DNA of 64,000 nucleotides from Nocardioides dongkuii (lineage in GTDB: Bacteria > Actinomycetota > Actinomycetes > Propionibacteriales > Nocardioidaceae), in contig NZ_CP059903.1 of NCBI RefSeq assembly GCF_014127485.1, forward strand, positions 3,470,001-3,534,000, read 5' to 3'. Positions within the stretch are counted from its first letter, which is position 1. Every line of letters starts with the position of its first letter. Both the position numbers and the translations under genes were made by a program. This document shows positions 60,306-64,000 of this stretch, in pieces. The notes under the pieces were generated by a model. The model worked only from the letters and a program-made list of their open reading frames with translations. It made no database searches and was not told where the DNA came from.

Positions 60306-61360
60306 CCGCCCCCGACGACCTCCCGGGCCTCGACCTCACCGCGTTCCGGGACTGGTACGACGCGCAGCGGCCCGGCGAGCTCGCCGGCGACCTGCGCGGC
60401 CGGCTGCTCGCCGGCGGCAAGTCGAACCTCACCTACGAGGTCACCGACGGCTCCGCCTGGTGGGTGGTACGCCGGCCGCCGCTCGGCCACGTGCAGGCCA
60501 CCGCGCACGACATGGGCCGCGAGTTCACGGTGATGAGCGCGCTCGCCGGCACCGACGTGCCCGTGCCGGCGACGTACGCGCACTGCGACGACCCGGCCGT
60601 GCTCGGCGCGCCGTTCTACGTGATGGAGCGGGTCGCCGGCACGGCGTACCGCACCGCCGACCAGCTCGCCGACCTCGGACCGGAGCGCACGGCGGCGCTC
60701 GCCGGCGCCATGGTCGACGTGCTGGCGCGGCTGCACGCCGTCGACCCGGGCGCCGTCGGCCTCCAGGACCTCGGCCGGCCGGTCGGCTTCCTCGAGCGCC
60801 AGGTACGCCGCTGGGGCCGGCAGCTCGACGGGTCCCGCACCCGCGACCTCCCGGACGCCGACGCGCTGCTGGCCCGGCTCGCCGCGAGCGTGCCCGCCGG
60901 CGACGACGGCAGCGCCGCCGGCATCGTGCACGGCGACTACCGCCTCGACAACCTCCTCGTGGACGCGACCGACGAGCACCGCGAGCACCCCGTGCGCGCC
61001 GTCGTCGACTGGGAGATGGCCACGATCGGCGACCCGCTCACCGACGTCGCGCTGCTGCTCGTCTACGACCGGCTCGGCACCATCGCCGGCGGCGGCGCGG
61101 TCGCCGACGCGAGCGCCGCCCCCGGCTACCCCGACGCCGACGCCCAGCTGGCGCGGTACGCCGCGGCCGGCGGCCGCCCGCTCGGCGACCTCGGCTTCCA
61201 CCTCGGGCTGGCCCACCTCAAGCTCGCGGTGATCCTCGAGGGGATCCACTTCCGCCACCTGCACGGCCAGACCGTCGGCGAGGGCTTCGACACCGTCGGC
61301 GCCGCGGTCGAGCCACTGCTCGCCGCCGGCCTCGCCGCGCTCACCGCCACCGACCACTGA
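60302..61360 (+). CDS. Phosphotransferase (APH-fold) family protein, ACAD10/11 kinase-half type
   Basis: The 352-residue kinase-fold protein has LLAGGKSNLTYEV (about 37-49, ATP loop), the catalytic loop HGDYRLDN (about 211-218) and metal-binding DWEMATIGDPLTD (about 236-248), all intact. It closely resembles the kinase domain fused to acyl-CoA dehydrogenase in animal ACAD10/11. Here the dehydrogenase follows as a separate gene 27 bp downstream. GTG 60302 overlaps the SDR stop as GTGA. It probably phosphorylates a hydroxyacyl-CoA. Confidence 0.9.
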   Translation: MTAPDDLPGLDLTAFRDWYDAQRPGELAGDLRGRLLAGGKSNLTYEVTDGSAWWVVRRPPLGHVQATAHDMGREFTVMSALAGTDVPVPATYAHCDDPAVLGAPFYVMERVAGTAYRTADQLADLGPERTAALAGAMVDVLARLHAVDPGAVGLQDLGRPVGFLERQVRRWGRQLDGSRTRDLPDADALLARLAASVPAGDDGSAAGIVHGDYRLDNLLVDATDEHREHPVRAVVDWEMATIGDPLTDVALLLVYDRLGTIAGGGAVADASAAPGYPDADAQLARYAAAGGRPLGDLGFHLGLAHLKLAVILEGIHFRHLHGQTVGEGFDTVGAAVEPLLAAGLAALTATDH

Positions 61361-61386
61361 CAGACCCACCGATCCCGGGAGACCCC

Positions 61387-62619
61387 ATGGACTTCGCCTA
61401 CGACGCCCGCACCGAGGAGCTCCGCCGCGAGCTGCTCGACTTCATGGACGGCCACGTCCACCCGGCCGAGCAGGTCTTCCACGACCAGCTCGCGGCGCTC
61501 GACGACCCGTTCGCGTGGACCAGCGCGCCGGTGCTCGCCGAGCTCACCACCGAGGCGCGCCGCCGCGGGCTGTGGAACCTCTTCCTCCCCGGCGACAGCG
61601 GCGGCCGCGGCGCCGGCCTCACCAACCTGCAGTACGCCCCGCTCGCCGAGATCAGCGGGCGCAGCGGCCACCTCGCCCCGGCCGCCATGAACTGCGCGGC
61701 GCCGGACACCGGCAACATGGAGGTGCTGCACATGTTCGGCACCCCCGAGCAGCAGGAGCGGTGGCTCGACCCGCTGCTCGACGGCCGCATCCGGTCGGCG
61801 TTCGCGATGACCGAGCCCGACGTCGCGTCCTCCGACGCCACCAACATCGAGACCGCGATCGTCCGCGACGGCGACCACTACGTGCTCAACGGGCGCAAGT
61901 GGTGGATCACCGGCGCGATGAACCCCGACTGCGAGATCTTCATCGTGATGGGCAAGACCGACCCCGACGCCTCGCGGCACCGCCAGCAGTCGATGGTGCT
62001 GGTGCCCCGGGACACGCCGGGCCTGACCGTCGTACGCCCGATGACGGTGCTGGGGTACGACGATCACGAGCACGGCGGGCACGCCGAGCTGCTCTTCGAG
62101 GACGTCCGGGTGCCGGTGGCCAACCTGATCGGCGAGGAGGGCCACGGCTTCGGCGTCGCCCAGGCCCGCCTGGGTCCCGGCCGAATCCACCACTGCATGC
62201 GCGCCATCGGGGTCGCCGAGCTGGCGATCGAGCTGATGTGCCGCCGGGTCGAGGGTCGGGTCGCGTTCGGCCGGCCGCTCTCGCGGCAGGGCGTGGTCCG
62301 CGAGTGGATCGCGGAGTCGCGGGTCGCCGTCGAGCAGCTGCGGCTTCTGGTGCTCAAGACCGCCTGGCTGATGGACACCGTCGGCAACCGCGGCGCGCAC
62401 ACCGAGATCCAGGCGATCAAGATCGCGACGCCGAAGGTGGTCCAGGAGATCGTCGACCGAGCCATCCAGGCGCACGGAGCGGGCGGGCTCTCCCAGGACT
62501 TCCCGCTGGCCGCGGCGTTCGCCGGGATCCGCACGCTGCGCTTCGCCGACGGCCCCGACGAGGTGCACAAGAACTCGCTGGCCAAGGCGGAGATCGCGCG
62601 GCACACGGGCGACCGGTGA
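61387..62619 (+). CDS. Acyl-CoA dehydrogenase, ACAD10/11-type
   Basis: The 410-residue enzyme has FAMTEPDVASSDATNIET and the C-terminal RFADGPDEVHKNSLAKAEI, which carries Asp where most acyl-CoA dehydrogenases have Glu and is characteristic of the ACAD10/11 group. The ATG at 61387 follows the kinase gene. The pairing suggests phosphorylation of a hydroxyl followed by elimination to an enoyl-CoA, as reported for the fused animal enzyme. This is an inference. Confidence 0.92.
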   Translation: MDFAYDARTEELRRELLDFMDGHVHPAEQVFHDQLAALDDPFAWTSAPVLAELTTEARRRGLWNLFLPGDSGGRGAGLTNLQYAPLAEISGRSGHLAPAAMNCAAPDTGNMEVLHMFGTPEQQERWLDPLLDGRIRSAFAMTEPDVASSDATNIETAIVRDGDHYVLNGRKWWITGAMNPDCEIFIVMGKTDPDASRHRQQSMVLVPRDTPGLTVVRPMTVLGYDDHEHGGHAELLFEDVRVPVANLIGEEGHGFGVAQARLGPGRIHHCMRAIGVAELAIELMCRRVEGRVAFGRPLSRQGVVREWIAESRVAVEQLRLLVLKTAWLMDTVGNRGAHTEIQAIKIATPKVVQEIVDRAIQAHGAGGLSQDFPLAAAFAGIRTLRFADGPDEVHKNSLAKAEIARHTGDR

Positions 62620-62623
62620 CCTC

Positions 62624-63775
62624 GTGGACCTGACCCTGAGCCCCGAGCAGCTGGCGTTCCGCGACCTCGCCCGCGAGTTCCTCGACCGCGAGGCGGTGCC
62701 GCACCGCGCGCAGTGGGACCGAGAGGAGTCCGTCGACCTCGCGATCATCCCGAGGCTGGCCGAGCTCGGCTTCTTCGGGCTCACCCTCCCCGAGGAGTAC
62801 GGCGGCCTCGGTGGCGACTACCTCACCTACGTGCTCGGCATGGAGGAGCTCGGCCGGGCCGACTCCGCCCTGCGGGGCATCGTGTCGGTCTCCAACGGCC
62901 TGGTCGGCAAGTCCATCCTGGGCTTCGGCACCGAGGAGCAGAAGCAGCGCTGGCTGCCCGGCATCGCCGACGCGACCATCCTGGGCTGCTTCGGCCTCAC
63001 CGAGCCCGACACCGGCTCCGACGCCGGCAACCTGACCGCGCGGGCCCGCCGCGACGGCTCCGACTGGCTGATCACCGGGCAGAAGCTGTTCATCACCAAC
63101 GGCACCTGGGCCCACGTCGCACTGGTCTTCGCGCGCACCGGCGGCCCCGGCCCGAAGGGCGTCAGCGCGTTCCTGGTGCCGACCGACTCCCCCGGCTTCG
63201 AGGCGCGCGAGATCACCGGCAAGCTCGGCCTGCGCGGCCAGGCCACCGCCGAGCTGTTCCTGACCGACGTCCGGGTGCCCGCCGACGCGCTGCTCGGCGA
63301 GGAGGGCCAGGGCTTCCGGATCGCGATGACCACGCTCGACAAGGGCCGGGTCTCGGTCGCGGCCGGCTGCGTCGGCATCGTCCAGGGCTGCCTGGAGACC
63401 TCGGTCGAGTACGCCACCTCGCGCACCCAGTTCGGCCGGCCGATCGCCGGCTTCCAGCTGGTGCAGGACATGATCGCCGACATCTCCGTGGACGCGGACG
63501 CCGCGCGGCTGCTGGTCTGGCGGTGCGCCGACCTCATCGACCGCGGCGAGCCGTTCGGCGTCCAGGCCTCCAAGGCGAAGCTGTACGCCTCGGAGGCCGC
63601 CGTCCGCGCGGCGAACAACGCGATCCAGGTGCACGGCGGGGCCGGGTACGTCGATGAGTACCCCGCGCAGAAGTACCTCCGCGACGCCCGGGTGATGACC
63701 CTCTACGAGGGCACCAGCCAGATCCAGAAGCTGCTCATCGGGCGCGCCGAGACCGGCATCAGCGCCTTCGTCTGA
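62624..63775 (+). CDS. Acyl-CoA dehydrogenase
   Basis: The 383-residue flavoenzyme is canonical. It has GCFGLTEPDTGSDAGN, ITGQKLFITNG, QVHGGAGYVDEYP and the catalytic Glu in LYEGTSQIQKLLIGR. It introduces a 2,3 double bond in an acyl-CoA, passing electrons to ETF. The start is GTG 62624, 4 bp after the previous stop. It is likely part of the same operon. Chain specificity is unknown. Confidence 0.93.
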   Translation: MDLTLSPEQLAFRDLAREFLDREAVPHRAQWDREESVDLAIIPRLAELGFFGLTLPEEYGGLGGDYLTYVLGMEELGRADSALRGIVSVSNGLVGKSILGFGTEEQKQRWLPGIADATILGCFGLTEPDTGSDAGNLTARARRDGSDWLITGQKLFITNGTWAHVALVFARTGGPGPKGVSAFLVPTDSPGFEAREITGKLGLRGQATAELFLTDVRVPADALLGEEGQGFRIAMTTLDKGRVSVAAGCVGIVQGCLETSVEYATSRTQFGRPIAGFQLVQDMIADISVDADAARLLVWRCADLIDRGEPFGVQASKAKLYASEAAVRAANNAIQVHGGAGYVDEYPAQKYLRDARVMTLYEGTSQIQKLLIGRAETGISAFV

Positions 63776-63801
63776 ACCACCGACCAGCAGAGAGGTCCCG
63801 C

Positions 63802-64000
63802 ATGACCCAGCTCGATCCCCGCCTCGACCCCGAGATCGCCGTCCTGCTGCAGTTCCTGGACTCCTCGGGAGCCCCGCCGATGCACGCGGGGACGCCCGAG
63901 CAGGCACGCGCCGGCTTCCGCACCCTGAGCGTCGACCTGCGCGACCCGGCGACCGTCCCCGACGTCGCGTCCGTGGTGGACAGGACGGTGCCGGGCGGGG
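63802..64000 (+). CDS. Alpha/beta hydrolase, esterase-lipase type (partial, runs off window end)
   Basis: About 66 N-terminal residues are visible from ATG 63802, after AGAGG. The start MTQLDPRLDPEIAVLLQFLD and the later PEQARAGFRTLS and ASVVDRTVPG resemble the cap-forming N-terminus of hormone-sensitive-lipase-type esterases (NlhH-like). The catalytic part lies beyond the window. It follows the acyl-CoA dehydrogenase gene by 26 bp on the same strand. Confidence 0.65.
   Translation, partial: MTQLDPRLDPEIAVLLQFLDSSGAPPMHAGTPEQARAGFRTLSVDLRDPATVPDVASVVDRTVPGG

Overview
The window is very GC-rich actinobacterial chromosome with densely packed genes and frequent GTGA/ATGA stop-start overlaps. 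A Nocardioides-like (Propionibacteriales) organism fits best. The reasons are a mycothiol-type formaldehyde dehydrogenase, a GuaB3 protein, three SigE-family ECF sigma factors with membrane partners, a His-tailed GroEL next to groES, and the gene order rplM-rpsI-glmM-coaA-glmS-acpS-nnr-alr-tsaE-tsaB-rimI-tsaD ... groES-groEL. The genus is an inference. I saw no tRNA, rRNA, CRISPR array, insertion sequence or prophage.

Region by region. 1-6745: a leftward operon (phosphotransferase, a CrtC-like protein, two aldehyde dehydrogenases, a cholesterol-oxidase-type GMC enzyme cut by the window edge). It is read from a promoter carrying a KstR-type palindrome, so lipid or steroid breakdown is likely. 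7006-12300: GuaB3 plus a nitrilase-family hydrolase, an ECF sigma pair, and IMP dehydrogenase guaB. 12519-19258: zwf with a GH15 glucoamylase/trehalase, a lipoprotein, an ACT-GNAT protein and a GT-C membrane glycosyltransferase. 19344-29138: two more ECF pairs, groES-groEL with CIRCE, a THUMP-type methyltransferase, and mycothiol-dependent formaldehyde detoxification. 29300-46217: a mostly leftward housekeeping block for tRNA t6A (tsaD, rimI, tsaB and a GNAT-TsaE-Nudix fusion), the cell wall (alr, glmS, glmM), cofactors (nnr, acpS, coaA) and ribosomal proteins. A secreted dockerin-amidase and a secreted cohesin-like protein sit inside this block. 46470-54419: citrate synthase, a HAD hydrolase, an acyl-CoA ligase, an HtrA protease, a tandem GNAT and an ABC-F ATPase. 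54715-64000: an acyl-CoA catabolic cluster with four acyl-CoA dehydrogenases, two SDRs, a phosphotransferase, a KstR2-like TetR regulator with its operator, a PAP2 protein and a partial esterase.

Most unusual points: (1) the adjacent cohesin/dockerin pair at 36540-39484; (2) three ECF sigma-membrane partner operons, all preceded by the same CAACC-N16-CG(T/G)-type promoter; (3) the GNAT-TsaE-Nudix triple fusion; (4) several families of long, often perfect, intergenic palindromes, two of which recur within the window; (5) the phosphotransferase plus acyl-CoA dehydrogenase neighbours that mirror the fused human ACAD10/11 enzymes. Everything here comes from reading the sequence; no database search was possible.
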